NCBI GenBank assembly: GCA_963846915.1
Contig: CAWJXV010000005.1
Span: forward strand, 124,001-188,000
Source of the DNA: PALSA-612 sp963846915
Lineage (GTDB): Bacteria; Actinomycetota; Thermoleophilia; Gaiellales; Gaiellaceae
Length of the DNA stretch: 64,000 nucleotides
Reading direction: 5' to 3'
Below, piece after piece: positions 18,286-28,897 of this stretch (positions are counted from its first letter, which is position 1; every line of letters begins with the position of its first letter). Under the pieces are notes generated by a model. That model saw only the letters and a program-made list of their open reading frames with translations. It did no database searches and had not been told where the DNA came from. The position numbers and the translations under genes are program-made.

Positions 18286-19065
18286 ATGGCACGCGAGGCT
18301 GTCCAGGCTCCCAGACCGCGCCCGCACGGTTCGGCCGGATCGGCGTCGGCGGGCTCTCGCCTGACCCCGCGCCGGCTGCTTGCGATCGTCGCGGTCGGCG
18401 CGATCGTGCTCGCCGCGATTCTGATCGGCGTCAGCCTCGCCGGCTCGGGAGGGGGCAAGCAGGCGTCGGGCAGCGTCACCGGTGCCGTCGGCACACAGGC
18501 ATTGCTCCAAGGGATCCCCCAACAGGGGCTCTCGCTCGGACGCCCGAACGCACCGGTCACGCTCGTCGAGTACGGCGACCTCCAGTGCCCGATCTGTCGC
18601 GCCTACACGGTCGCGACGCTGCCGACGCTCGTGCGCGACTACGTGCGCACGGGCAAGGTGCGGCTCGAGTTCCGGGGCCTCGCCTTCCTGGGCGCCGACT
18701 CCGAAACGGCGCTGAAGGCGGTGATCGCCGCGGGCGCGCAGAACAAGGGCTGGAACATGCTCGACCTCCTCTATCGCAACCAGGGCGAGGAGAACAGCGG
18801 CTGGGCGACCGAGTCGACGCTTCGCGCGGCTGCGGCGGCGATTCCCGGCCTGTACGTCGGGCAGTGGCTCGACGATCGCGGGAGCTCGGCGACGCAGAGC
18901 GCGATCCCGGCGATGCGGGCACAGGCCGTGAGCCTGATGGGCTCGCAGATCCGGACGCCGACATTCGAGGTGGGGCGGACCGGCGGATCGCTTCAGTACC
19001 TGCCGATCTCGAGTCTCGACGCGGGCGCATTCACGCCGGCGCTCGATCAGCTGCTCGCACGGTGA
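18286..19065 (+). CDS. DsbA-like membrane-anchored thiol-disulfide oxidoreductase
   Basis: It encodes 259 residues. A basic N-terminus precedes a membrane anchor at about residues 30-52 (LLAIVAVGAIVLAAILIGVSL). The DsbA/thioredoxin-4 fold follows, with active site Cys101-Pro-Ile-Cys104 in YGDLQCPICRAYT and a cis-Pro region RTPTFEVG. It oxidises or isomerises cysteines in exported proteins. The GTG start of the VKOR gene overlaps its TGA stop, so the pair makes a complete extracytoplasmic disulfide system. Confidence 0.9.
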   Translation: MAREAVQAPRPRPHGSAGSASAGSRLTPRRLLAIVAVGAIVLAAILIGVSLAGSGGGKQASGSVTGAVGTQALLQGIPQQGLSLGRPNAPVTLVEYGDLQCPICRAYTVATLPTLVRDYVRTGKVRLEFRGLAFLGADSETALKAVIAAGAQNKGWNMLDLLYRNQGEENSGWATESTLRAAAAAIPGLYVGQWLDDRGSSATQSAIPAMRAQAVSLMGSQIRTPTFEVGRTGGSLQYLPISSLDAGAFTPALDQLLAR

Positions 19066-19487
19066 CCGAGTCGCAGCTGCGACCGGCGATCGGAGCCCTC
19101 GCACTGGCCGGCCTCGCGATCGCCTCCTACCTGACGTATGCCCGGTACTCCGGCACGCAGCTCTACTGCGCGACCGGCGGTTGCGAGACCGTCCAGCACT
19201 CGCGCTACGCGGTGATCGCAGGCATCCCGGTCGCCGTGCTCGGCCTGGCTGCCTATGCCGCGGTGCTGGGAACGGCGATCGCTCCGGGCTCGACGGCCGC
19301 CGCTCTCGGGTTCGGGCTGGCCGCTGCAGGCGTGGTCTTCAGCGCCTATCTCCTCGTGGCGCAGCTGTTCCTGATCCACGCGGTCTGCCAGTGGTGCGTG
19401 GCGAGCGACGTGGTCGTCACGCTGCTGGCGCTCGCCACCTGGGCACGATTCGTCCTCGCCCAGCGCGCCGTCCCGGCCGCCGCCTGA
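19062..19487 (+). CDS. Vitamin K epoxide reductase (VKOR) family protein
   Basis: It encodes 141 residues with four predicted membrane helices. The catalytic residues are all visible: loop cysteines Cys36 and Cys41 (YCATGGCETVQHS) and the quinone-facing pair Cys109-x-x-Cys112 (AVCQWCVASD). VKOR passes electrons from DsbA-like proteins to quinone and replaces DsbB in actinobacteria. The GTG start overlaps the DsbA-like stop by GTGA. Confidence 0.93.
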   Translation: MTESQLRPAIGALALAGLAIASYLTYARYSGTQLYCATGGCETVQHSRYAVIAGIPVAVLGLAAYAAVLGTAIAPGSTAAALGFGLAAAGVVFSAYLLVAQLFLIHAVCQWCVASDVVVTLLALATWARFVLAQRAVPAAA

Positions 19488-19634
19488 CGCTACGGGATTC
19501 CCGCAACCGGAACGCAGGGTGTCCGCAGAACGGTTCCGCGGGGGCCCGGATTCCAGTCTGGGCCCGGGAGCCGAAACTCCGCGAAACGTTGCCGGGTTCC
19601 AAGGACGGCCCGGCCGGAAGGGAAGGAGCGGAAA

Positions 19635-20380
19635 ATGCGCAAGGTATTCGAAATCGGAGGGATCGTCGCAGCGGCGGTCCTGATCGCATTCGGCATCGCG
19701 TCGATCGTCCTCGCGGCGAACGGGCGAGACACGGTCAGCGCGAACCTCAAGACCCAGCAGATCACGGGCACGCCGGACATGGCGTCCGGCTCGGCCGCGA
19801 TCGCCGGCGAAGTGAAGGGGATCACCGCCAGCCAGCAGGCGCTGGTAAAGAAGTTCAAGGCGGTCGGCGTCACGTTCACGCCGTCGGCGGTGACGATCCC
19901 GGGTTGCTCCGTCGCCGGCGAGCAGGTCACGGGCGGCGATTCTGCCCGCTGCTTCGCGCAGTACATGTTCATCCATGCGATGGGCGCGAGCGGTGGCCTC
20001 GTCTACTCCCAGCAGGGCCGATACCTGGCCAAGCCGGGAACGCCGTTCAAGTACACCGACGGCCAGGGCGCCCTCTCCCCGAGCGCGTCGGACGCGATCG
20101 TCACCAAGTACGCCCAGGTCGACTCGACCACCAAGCAGCCGGTCGCCAACGGCGCACGCAACACGTGGATCGACCAGGTCGCCCTGTCGACGGCGCTCAA
20201 CGCCAGCTACATGGCCGACCAGATCTCGATGTTCGGTCTCGTCGTCGGGATCGCCCTGCTGCTCGCGGGGATCGGGTTCGGGATCCTCGCAGTCGGAGGC
20301 GCTCTCCGGAACCCGCAGGGCCTGTTCACTTCGCGCGACACGCGAAGACGGCGGAACCGGTTGCGCCGGCCGCCTCGTAA
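19635..20380 (+). CDS. Membrane protein of unknown function (probable frame change near 20341)
   Basis: The ATG at 19635 follows GGAAGGAGCGGAAA. The protein has an N-terminal helix (IVAAAVLIAFGIASIVLAANG), an outer domain of about 150 residues with Cys in IPGCSVAGEQ and SARCFAQYMF, and a second helix (LVVGIALLLAGIGFGILAVGG). The frame as read runs into the antisense of the next gene to 20516. One missing base near 20341 would instead give DTAKTAEPVAPAAS and a stop at 20380, a more sensible ending. I do not recognise the family. Confidence 0.65.
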
Positions 20381-20439
20381 GTCCGCTCCATCCGTCCGAC
20401 ACGGAGGCCGCCGCGAGGCGGCCTCCGTGGTTCGGGGCT

Positions 20440-21078
20440 CTACTCCTCCAGCAGGCCCTGCGCCAGCGCGTAGCGGACGAGCTCGGCGCGGCTCGACAGT
20501 CGGAGCTTCTGCATGATGTGAGCCCGGTGCGTCTCGGCCGTCCGCACCGAGATGAACAGCATCTGGGCGATCTCCTGGTTCGTGTGGCCGAGCGCGAGCA
20601 GCCGCAGCACTTCGCGCTCGCGGTCGGAGAGCGGGTCCGCGTCGGCGCGCCGCTCGGCCTCGGCCTCGGCGGCCACGAGGCGAGCCCCCAGCTCCGGATG
20701 CACGTAGCGGCCGCCCTTCGCCACCTCGCGGATCGCCGTGACGACCTCGGCGTCGGCGGCCTCCTTGAGCACGTAGCCGCTCGCACCGACCGCGAAGGCC
20801 TCGCGAACGTAGCGCGGATCGTCCTGCATCGACAGGACGAGCACCCGCGCCTTGCCGTGCTCCTCCAGCAGCTCGGGCAGGACCTCGAGGCCGCTGCGAT
20901 CGGGCATGACGATGTCGAGCAGGATCACGTCCGGCTGCAGCGACCGCGTCTCGAAGACGGCGTCGCGCGCGTTGCCTGCCTCGCCGACCGCCTCGAGATC
21001 GTCCTCCGCGTCCACGAGCAGCTTGAGGCCCGCCCGGACGACGCCGTGGTCATCGACGATGAGGACTCGAATGCTCAC
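20440..21078 (-). CDS. NarL/DevR-type response regulator
   Basis: It encodes 212 residues from a GTG at 21078. The receiver domain has VDDHGVVRAGLK at the start and the phospho-acceptor Asp in VILLDIVMPDRSG (about residue 54). The LuxR helix-turn-helix (LSDREREVLRLLALGHTNQE..., about 147-205) ends in AQGLLEE. It forms an operon with the sensor-kinase remnant upstream (GTGA overlap). It is intact, so it may still be phosphorylated by another kinase if the partner is truly dead. Confidence 0.9.
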   Translation of the reverse strand: MSIRVLIVDDHGVVRAGLKLLVDAEDDLEAVGEAGNARDAVFETRSLQPDVILLDIVMPDRSGLEVLPELLEEHGKARVLVLSMQDDPRYVREAFAVGASGYVLKEAADAEVVTAIREVAKGGRYVHPELGARLVAAEAEAERRADADPLSDREREVLRLLALGHTNQEIAQMLFISVRTAETHRAHIMQKLRLSSRAELVRYALAQGLLEE

Positions 21079-22729
21079 GTCACGGGCAACTGTACGACGA
21101 GTGTGGTCGTCACACCGGGTTGCGACTCGATCCGGAGGTTGCCGCCGAGGAGCGCGACGCGCTCGCGCATTCCCTGGAGGCCGAACCGGTCTTCCTCCAC
21201 GCCCGAAGCGGATCGAACCCTCGCCCATCGTCCTCGATCACGGCCGTGCACCCGCCCGCCGAGCCGGGTCAAGACGATGCTGACCGCGTGCGCCTCGGCG
21301 TGCTTGGCGACGTTCGTCAGCGCCTCCTGGACGATGCGGTAGAGCGCGGTCTCGACCTCGGCGGGAAGTCGCCCGATGCCGCCGCTGCCTCGAGGTCGAC
21401 CGCGATGCCCGTCTGCTCGGAGAAGCCCTCCGTCAGACGCTCGAGGGCAGGGACGAGGCCGAAGTCGTCGAGCGCTTTCGGCCGCAGCTCGACGGCCAGC
21501 CGGCGAACGTCCTGGAGTGTCACGACGACACGTTCGCGCAGGTCGGCGACCGCCTCGCTGCGCGCCGTCGTCCGTGACCTTGTCCTCGAGAGACTTCAGG
21601 CCGAGGAGAATCGAGGTCAGCGCCTGGCCCGTCTCGTCGTGGAGCTCGCGGGCGAGCCGCTCGCGCTCCTGCTCCTGCGCCGCGACGACGCCGCGCAGGG
21701 CGTCGCGGGCGACGCGCTCCGACAGGTCGACGGCGAGGGCGGCACGGGTCGCGAATGTCTCGGCGAGTCGTAGGTCGTCGTCCGAGAAGCGGGCGTCGCG
21801 GCCCTCCTTGTCGTGCGCGGCGATGACGCCGATGGCCTCGTCTCGAGCGATCAGGGGCACCCACAAGCCGGTCCTGGCCGAGATCGCGGCGTGTGACGTC
21901 GTGGTCGACCTCAGGGTCGTCGAGGACGGAGTCGCTGCGCTCGCTCCGGCGGCGCTCGAGGATGCGGCCGCTCTTCGACCCGTTCCGCGTCGTCACGCAG
22001 CCGACGAGCTCGGCCGCACCCTCGCCGGCGGCGGCGGCGAAACGCAGCTCGTCAGGCCCGCTCGGCAGCGCGACGGTCACGAGCCTGGCGCCGAGCAGCT
22101 CCCGCAGCCGCCGGCAGACGAGATCGAGCAGCCGGTCGAGGTCGGTCTCGGTCGCAAGGGCGTTGCCGATCTCGTTCAGCGACTCGAGCTGGCGCGACCA
22201 CCGCGTTGCTGCCTCGTAGAGCCGGGCGTTCTCGATCGCGACAGCCGCCTGACCGGCCAGCAGCGACACGAGCTCCTGGTCCTCTTCGGTGAAGGGCTCG
22301 CCGCCGGACTTCTCGGTCAGGTAGAGATTGCCGTAGGCCACGCCGCGGAGCAGGATCGGCACGCCGAGGAACGTGCGCATCGACGGGTGACCGGGCGGGA
22401 ATCCGACCGATCGTCGGATCCTGGGAGAGGTCGTGCAGGCGCAGAGGAGTGCGCCTCGTGGATCAACGCGCCGAGGATGCCGCGACCGCGGGGGAGATCG
22501 CCGATCGACCGCCTGCGTGTCAGGATCGATGCCGGTGGTCAGGAAGCGCTCGAGCTGCGAGCCGCTCGGGTCGATGACGCCGAGCGCCGCGTAGCGCGCG
22601 CCGGTCAGCTCCGCCGAGAGCTCGACGATGCGCTGCAGCAGCGTGTCGAGCGTGAGCTCGGAGGTCAGCGCGATCCCGGCCTCGAGCAGGGCCCGTAGGC
22701 GGTTTCCGCTGAGCGAGCGCGGTCTCCAC
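21075..22729 (-). pseudogene. DevS/DosS-like GAF-GAF sensor histidine kinase, multiply frameshifted
   Basis: Reading across frames recovers one protein. GAF-A contains EAGIALTSELTLDTLLQRIV, GARYAALGVIDPSGSQLERF, DLPRGRGILGALI and PGHPSMRTFLGVP, followed by NLYLTEKSGGEPFTEEDQEL. GAF-B starts at LNEIGNALATETDLDRLLDL. HisKA_3 holds the His in RLARELHDETGQALTSILLG, and the HATPase has YRIVQEALTNVAKHAEA and FGLQGMRERVALLGG. At least six frame changes break it. In DevS/DosS a heme sits in GAF-A, and the conserved His before MRTFLGVP is present here. It is either a decayed oxygen/redox sensor or a badly sequenced gene; the neighbouring regulator is intact. Confidence 0.8.
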
Positions 22730-22875
22730 GCAGGGAGCGTAGCGCGCGTCCCGGCAGGGAAATGTCGTCAGCCGGGGCGCAAACGACGGGTCGCGTCACG
22801 TCTGCGGAAAACCCGTGCGGACGCTCCGCGTCGGCCACGAGGCAGTCCCGGACGAGCTCGGTCGATAGTGGGGTC

Positions 22876-24298
22876 GTGACCGCGACTGCAGCCCCAGCCC
22901 ACCCGTCGGCGTCGTTCAGCGCGACGATCCGGGTCCGTCTCGAGGACCGGCCCGGATCGTTCGCGCGGCTCGCGACGGCAATCGGCGAGGCCGGCGGCCT
23001 GCTCGGCGCGATCGACCTCGTCCGAGTCGACGGCGCCGCCAAGGTGCGCGACGTCACCGTCGAGGCCGGCGACGCGGCCCATATCGAGCGGATCGTCGAG
23101 GCCGTGCGCGAGGTCGACGGCGTCGAGGTCGACCACGTGTCGGATCGCACCTTCCTCCTGCATCTCGGCGGCAAGCTGCGCGTCGAGCCGAAGACGCCGA
23201 TCAGGACTCGCGACGACCTGTCCATGGCCTACACGCCCGGCGTGGCGCGGATCTGCCGCGCGATCGCCGAGGATCCGGCCAAGGTCTGGAACCTGACGGT
23301 GAAGCAGAACGCGGTCGCCGTCGTCACCGACGGGACGGCCGTGCTGGGGCTCGGTGACATCGGGCCGGAGGCGGCGCTCCCGGTCATGGAAGGGAAGGCG
23401 GCGCTGTTCAAGGAGTTCGGCGGCGTCGACGCCTGGCCGATCTGCCTGGCCACGACCGATCCGGACGAGATCGTCGCGGTCGTGACCGCAATCGCGCCGG
23501 TGTTCGGCGGCATCAACCTCGAGGACATCTCTGCGCCGCGCTGCTTCGAGATCGAGGAGCGGCTGCGCGAGACACTCGACATACCGGTCTTCCACGACGA
23601 CCAGCACGGCACGGCGGTCGTCGTCCTCGCGGCGCTCCTGAATGCGCTGCGCGTCGTCGGCAAGCAGCTCGACCAGTGCCGAGTCGTGATCGCGGGCGTG
23701 GGCGCGGCCGGCGTGGCGACGACCCGGATGCTCCAGGCGGCGGGCGTCCGCGAGGTGATCGGCTGTGACCGTCACGGCGCGCTCTACTCCGGCCGCCCCG
23801 CTCTCGAGGGGCCAAAGATCGCGTACGCCGAGACGACCAATCCGCGTCGGCTCAGCGGGCACCCCGACGACGTGCTCGCCGGAGCCGACGTCTTCATCGG
23901 CCTCTCCGGGCCCGGCGCCGTGTCGGTGGACGGGATCGCCTCCATGGCCGACGGTGCCGTCGTGTTCGCGATGGCGAACCCGACGCCCGAGATCGCCCCC
24001 GAGGAGATCGAGGGGCTGGCCGCGGTCGTCGGCACCGGCCGGTCCGACTACCCGAACCAGATCAACAACGTGCTCGCGTTCCCGGGGATCTTCCGCGGAG
24101 CTCTCGACGTGCGCGCCCGCGGGATCACCGCGGATATGACCGTGGCCGCAGCCCACGCGATCGCCGCCGTGGTCGGGCCCACCGAGCTCAGCGCCCGACT
24201 ACGTGATCCCGAGCGTGTTCGACCGCAAGGTCGCCCCGGCGGTCGCACACGCCGTCGCCGGAGCCGCGACCGAGCACGGTATGGCGAGGCGGACGTGA
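22876..24298 (+). CDS. NAD-type malic enzyme with N-terminal ACT domain (one frame change near 24193)
   Basis: It converts malate to pyruvate with CO2 release and NAD(P)H. An ACT-like domain comes first (residues about 12-85, IRVRLEDRPGSFARLATAI). The malic domain follows with YTPGVA, NLTVKQNAVAVVTDGTAVLGLGDIG split over about 35 residues, and the metal/substrate region FEIEERLRETLDIPVFHDDQHGTA. The NAD-binding fold is at RVVIAGVGAAGVATTRML. The GTG at 22876 is preferred; an upstream ATG at 22762 adds a poorly conserved leader. An extra C near 24193 shifts the frame. Without it the end reads SADYVIPSVFDRKVAPAVAH and stops at 24298. Confidence 0.88.
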
Positions 24299-24387
24299 GA
24301 TCTGTCGCGGCACCTGCGGGTTTGCCGCAGCCACGTTCCGGACCCGGCCCGACGCAGGTCACCGGGACCGCCGGGGATACTTCCGCG

Positions 24388-27050
24388 ATGCCGGGGAGCC
24401 TCCAGCACGAGCGCGACGTCATCCTCCGGGACGGCGGCACGCTGCGCCTGCGGCCGCCCACGCGGGCGGACGGCGAGGCGGTGCTCGACTTCTTCTCCCG
24501 TCTCTCGCCCGAGAGCCTGCTACCAGCGTTTCCACGGCTCGCTGCGCGTGACGCCGCAGCTCGTCGAGACGTTCCTCGACCCGGACTGGGAGGATCTCGG
24601 GTCGCTGATCGGCACGCTCGGCGACGACGGCCGCATCGTCGCACTCGCCGAGTACGTCCGGCTCCGTGACCCGGCGAGCGCCGAGGTGGCATTCGCCGTC
24701 TCCGACGAGCTCCAGGGCCGTGGTATCGCCACACGCCTGCTCGAGCAGCTGGCCGCCGCCGCCGCCGCGCACGGGATCGAGAGCTTCGTCGCCGAGGTGC
24801 TGGCAGGCAATCGGCCGATGCTGCGCGTCTTCGAGGACGCGGGCTTCGACGTCACCCGCAGCCTGGCGGCCGGCGAGGTCGAGCTGCGGTTCCGGATCGC
24901 GCCGACCGAGAGCTACCGGGAGCGCGTCGATCTTCGTGACCACGTGGCCGTCGAGGCCTCGCTCCGCCCGTTCTTCGTGCCGCGCACCGTCGCCGTCTTC
25001 GGCGCCTCGCCGAGGCGGGGGACGATCGGCGGCGAGCTCTTCCGCAACATCCTCGCCGGAGAGTTCGCGGGCGCGGCGTACCCGATCAACCGCACCGGCA
25101 CGCCCGTCGCAGGCGTTCGCGCGTACATGACGGCGGCCGAGATCCCGGACGAGATCGACCTGGCCATCATCTGCGTTCCCGCCGCGCACGTCCTCGAGGC
25201 GGCCGAGGAGGCGCTGCGTCACGGAACTCGTGCGATCTGCGTGATCTCGGCCGGCTTCACCGAGACGGGCACCGAGGGCAAGCAGCGCCAGGAGGAGCTC
25301 CTCGCCGTCGTGCGCGCCCACGGAGCCCGGCTGATCGGCCCGAACTGTCTCGGCGTCGCCGTCACGGGACCGAGGCTGAACGCGACGTTCGGCCCGCGCG
25401 CGCTGCCTCCCGGCAACATCGCCTTCTCGTCGCAGAGCGGTGCGCTCGGACTGGCGCTGCTCGAGAAGGCGGAGTCACGCGGGCTCGGCTTCTCGGCCTT
25501 CGTCTCCGTCGGGAACAAGGCGGACGTGTCCTCCAACGACCTGCTCGAGTACTGGGAGGACGATCCGAAGACGGACGTGATCCTCCTCTACCTCGAGTCG
25601 TTCGGGAACCCGCGCAAGTTCGGCCGTCTCGCCCGCCGGGTCGCGCGCCGCAAGCCGATCCTGGCCATGAAGGGCGGTCGTACCCGCTCCGGTGCCAAGG
25701 CGGCCGGCTCCCACACCGCCGCGCTGGCGGGCTCGGAGGAGGCCGTCGACGCGCTCTTCCACCAGGCCGGCGTGATCCGTGCCGAGACGCTGGAGGAGCT
25801 CGTCGACACCGCCGGTCTCCTCGCTTCGCAGCCGCTGCCGCGGGGGAAGCGTGTGGCCGTCCTGACGAACGCCGGCGGACTCGGGATCCTGTGCGCCGAT
25901 GCCTGCGAAGCGGCCGGGCTCGAGCTGCCGACGCTGTCGCCGTCGACGTGCGAGGCGTTGACCGTCAAGCTTCCTCGCGAGGCCAGCCTCGCGAACCCGA
26001 TCGACATGCTCGGATCGGCGACCGCGGCGACGTACGAGTCCGTGCTGCCGCACGTCCTCGGCGACCCGAACGTCGACGCCGTCATCGTCCTGTTCGTGCC
26101 GCCCGTCGTGGCTACGGCGGACGACGTGGCGGCTGCGGTCGTCCAGGCAGTCGAGAGCGCGGGAGCGACCGACAAGCCGGTCCTCGCCGCGTTCGTGTCC
26201 GCCGGAGGGACCCCACCTCCCCTCCTGCGAGAGCCGCGGCGCGTCGCCGCGTTCGCCTATCCCGAGTCGGCGGCGCGCGCGCTCGGGCGGGCAGCGGAGC
26301 GCGCCGCCTGGCTCCGTCGGCCGGCAGGCGTCGTCCCGGCGCTCGACGGCATCGACGAGCACGCCGCCAGCGGACGTGATCCGGGAAGCCCTGAGGGGAT
26401 CGACCGACGCCTGGCTCGAGCCGGCGCGTGTACGGGCCCTGCTCGACGCCTACGGCATCCCGTTCGTCCGGGAGCTCGTTGCCGAGAGCGCGGACGAGGC
26501 GGCCGCTGCGGCAGCCGAGCTCGGGTATCCGGTCGCGGTCAAGACGGCGGTTCCGGGCGCGCACAAGTCCGACGAGAAGCTGCTCGCGCTCGACCTCGCC
26601 GACGAGGAGTCCGTCCGCGCAGAGGTCGCCCGCATCGGGACGCCGGTCGTCGTCCAGCAGATGATCCGCGGCGGAGCCGAGCTGCTCGCCGGCGTCGTGC
26701 AGGATCCGGTCTTCGGCCCGCTGGTCGGATGCGGTCCGGGCGGCGTCATGGCCGAGCTGATCGGCGACGCGCAGTTCCGCCTCGCGCCGCTGACGGATGT
26801 CGACGCGATCGAGCTCGTCTCGAGCGGCAAGGCGGGCCGGCTCGTCGCCGGCTACCGTCAGACGCCCCCCGCCGACGCCGACGCCCTCGCGGACGTGCTG
26901 CTGCGCCTGTCCGAGCTCGCGAACCGCCATCCGGAGATCGCCGAGCTCGACCTGAACCCCGTGATCGGGCTCGAATCGGGCTGCGTCGCGGTCGACGCGC
27001 GCGTCCGCCTGCGCCCGCCGGGGCCGCCCGCCGGCGCGAAGACCTGGTAG
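24388..27050 (+). CDS. GNAT acetyltransferase fused to NDP-forming acyl-CoA ligase (two frame changes)
   Basis: From the ATG at 24388, residues 1-165 form a GNAT domain (acetyl-CoA loop VSDELQGRGIATRLLEQL). The CoA-binding domain follows (RTVAVFGASPRRGTIGGELF), then succinyl-CoA-ligase-like domains (IGPNCLGV, SQSGALGLA, phospho-His region AAGSHTAALAGSE). Last is an ATP-grasp domain (GYPVAVKTAVPGAHKSDEKL, LDLNPVIGL). The layout matches bifunctional GNAT/acetate-CoA ligase proteins related to the Pat lysine acetyltransferases. Frame moves by +1 near 24521 and again near 26376; both halves stay conserved across the breaks. It follows malic enzyme, so a role in acetyl-CoA/pyruvate control is plausible. 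Confidence 0.85.
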
Positions 27051-27055
27051 AGGCG

Positions 27056-28894
27056 ATGAGCGAGCGGACGCTCGCACTTTCTGCGCTGGCCGCGGTGGTC
27101 GTCGGTGGAGTGCTCCACCTCGCTGGCCTCGACGACGCCGGCAACGCGCTCTGGGCAGCGTCGATCGGCGTCATGCTCGTGCCGCTCGGCTGGTCGGTCC
27201 TGCGCTCGCTCCGTCGCGGCGACGTCGGTGTCGACGCCGTCGCACTGGTGGCGATGGCAGGCGCGCTCGCTCTGGGCCAGTACGCGGCCGGCGCGGTCAT
27301 CGCGCTCATGCTCGCGGGAGGCAACGCCCTCGAGGCACGCGCGAGCAAACGTGCGACGCGGGAGCTGAGAAAGCTCGTCGAGCGCGCGCCGCGGATCGCG
27401 CACCGTCTGCGGGACGGACGCGTGGAGGAGGTGCTCGTCGAGGAGCTGGCGGTCGGCGACGTGGTGGTCGTGCGCGCCGGTGACGTCGTCCCCGCCGACG
27501 GCGTCCTCGTCGGCGGGACAGCGGTGCTCGACGAGTCGGCGCTCACCGGCGAGTCGCTGCCGGTCCTGCACGCGCGCGGGCAGGCGATCCGCAGCGGCAC
27601 GGCCAACGCCGGCGACGCCTTCGAACTCCGGGTCGAGCGGCCGGCGGCGGAGAGCGCCTACGCGGCGATCGTCCGGCTCGTGCGAGAGGCGGAGATACAA
27701 CGTGCGCCGTTCGTCCGCATGGCCGACCGATACGCCATCTTCTTCCTGCCGGTCACTGCGGTCGTGGCCGGGGCCGCCTGGGCGGTGTCGGGCGACCCGC
27801 TGCGGGCCCTCGCAGTCTTCGTCGTCGCGACGCCGTGTCCGCTGATCCTGGCCGCGCCGATCGCGCTCATCTCGGGCCTGTCCCGCGCCGCGCGTGCAGG
27901 CGTGATCGTCAAGGGCGGCGGCGTGATCGAGCGGCTCGGGCGCGTCCGCACGGTGCTGTTCGACAAGACCGGGACGCTCACCCTCGGGACGGCGGAGATC
28001 GAGCAGGTGATCGCGCTCGACGGCGTCGGCAGCGAGGAGGTGCTCCGCCTTGCCGCGTCCGTCGACCAGCTCTCAGGCCACGCTGTCGCCGAGGCGATCG
28101 TGCACGGCTCGGAGCGGCGTGGGCTCGAGCTCAGCCTCCCGGAACGCGTCGAGGAGCAGGCCGGCGACGGCATCGTCGGCGTCGTCGACGGACGCCGCGT
28201 CGCTGTCGGCAGCGCGCGCTGGCTCCGTAGTCTCGGCTACGGAGAGGCCGAGGCGTCACCCGGCGCGCCGGAGGACGACGACGGGCGCGCGCGCGTGCTG
28301 GTGGGCGTCGACGGCGGCCTGGTCGGGGCGATCATCGTCGCCGACCGCCCCCGCGAGGACGCGTACGACGTGGCCGACGAGCTGCGTCGCGCGGGGATCG
28401 TCCACGTCGCGATGGTGACCGGAGACCGCGCCGCTGTGGCCGAGAAGATCGCCTCCAGGCTCGGGATCGAGCACGTCTATCCGGAGCAGTCACCCGAGGA
28501 GAAGCTGGAGGTAGTCCGGTCCCTGCAAGCGAGCCCGGGGCTGGAGCCGGTGATGATGGTCGGCGACGGGATCAACGACGCACCCGCCCTCGCGCTCGCC
28601 GACGTCGGCATCGCGATGGGCGCCGCGGGCTCCACGATCGCGTCCGAGACCGCGGACGCCGTTATCGTCGGAGCCGCGATCGGGCGCGTGGCCGACGCCG
28701 TCCGCATCGGCAGGCGCTCGCTCCGGATCGCCGAGCAGAGCGTCCTCGCCGGGATGGGGCTCAGCATCGCGGCGATGGGCTTCGCGGCCGCCGGGATGAT
28801 CCAGCCCGTTGGCGGCGCCTTCCTGCAGGAGGCGATCGACGTCGCCGTGATCCTGAACGCGCTCCGCGCGCTCGGGCCCGGCAAATCGAGCTAG
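27056..28894 (+). CDS. P1B-type heavy-metal ATPase with TPC motif
   Basis: It encodes 612 residues and starts at an ATG five bases after the ligase stop. It is a membrane metal pump with no N-terminal HMA metal-binding domain. The actuator loop is DESALTGESLP and the transmembrane metal motif is Thr-Pro-Cys in VVATPCPLILAAP, where many relatives have CPC, CPH or SPC. The phosphorylation site is FDKTGTLTLGT. The P1B-specific His-Pro is not obvious; SGHAVAEAI is in its place. The hinge is MMVGDGINDAPALALADVG. The metal cannot be predicted with confidence; the TPC motif is found in poorly characterised P1B groups. Confidence 0.88.
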   Translation: MSERTLALSALAAVVVGGVLHLAGLDDAGNALWAASIGVMLVPLGWSVLRSLRRGDVGVDAVALVAMAGALALGQYAAGAVIALMLAGGNALEARASKRATRELRKLVERAPRIAHRLRDGRVEEVLVEELAVGDVVVVRAGDVVPADGVLVGGTAVLDESALTGESLPVLHARGQAIRSGTANAGDAFELRVERPAAESAYAAIVRLVREAEIQRAPFVRMADRYAIFFLPVTAVVAGAAWAVSGDPLRALAVFVVATPCPLILAAPIALISGLSRAARAGVIVKGGGVIERLGRVRTVLFDKTGTLTLGTAEIEQVIALDGVGSEEVLRLAASVDQLSGHAVAEAIVHGSERRGLELSLPERVEEQAGDGIVGVVDGRRVAVGSARWLRSLGYGEAEASPGAPEDDDGRARVLVGVDGGLVGAIIVADRPREDAYDVADELRRAGIVHVAMVTGDRAAVAEKIASRLGIEHVYPEQSPEEKLEVVRSLQASPGLEPVMMVGDGINDAPALALADVGIAMGAAGSTIASETADAVIVGAAIGRVADAVRIGRRSLRIAEQSVLAGMGLSIAAMGFAAAGMIQPVGGAFLQEAIDVAVILNALRALGPGKSS

Positions 28895-28897
28895 CTT

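Noticed and set aside
19500..19600. CGGAAC...GTTCCG inverted repeats after the VKOR gene as a terminator
   Set aside because: The arms are short and the loop long, with no T-tract; the pairing could be chance in high-GC DNA.
13497..26376. Programmed +1 frameshifting as an explanation for the repeated +1 breaks
   Set aside because: The sites share no slippery sequence, stop-codon context or stimulating structure, and they lie in unrelated genes. Sequence error or decay is simpler.
24548..28894. A single 1448-codon frame that appears to fuse the acyl-CoA ligase with the P1B ATPase
   Set aside because: Between about 26380 and 27055 the frame is an Arg-rich shadow. The true ligase ending is in another frame up to 27050 and the ATPase has its own ATG at 27056.
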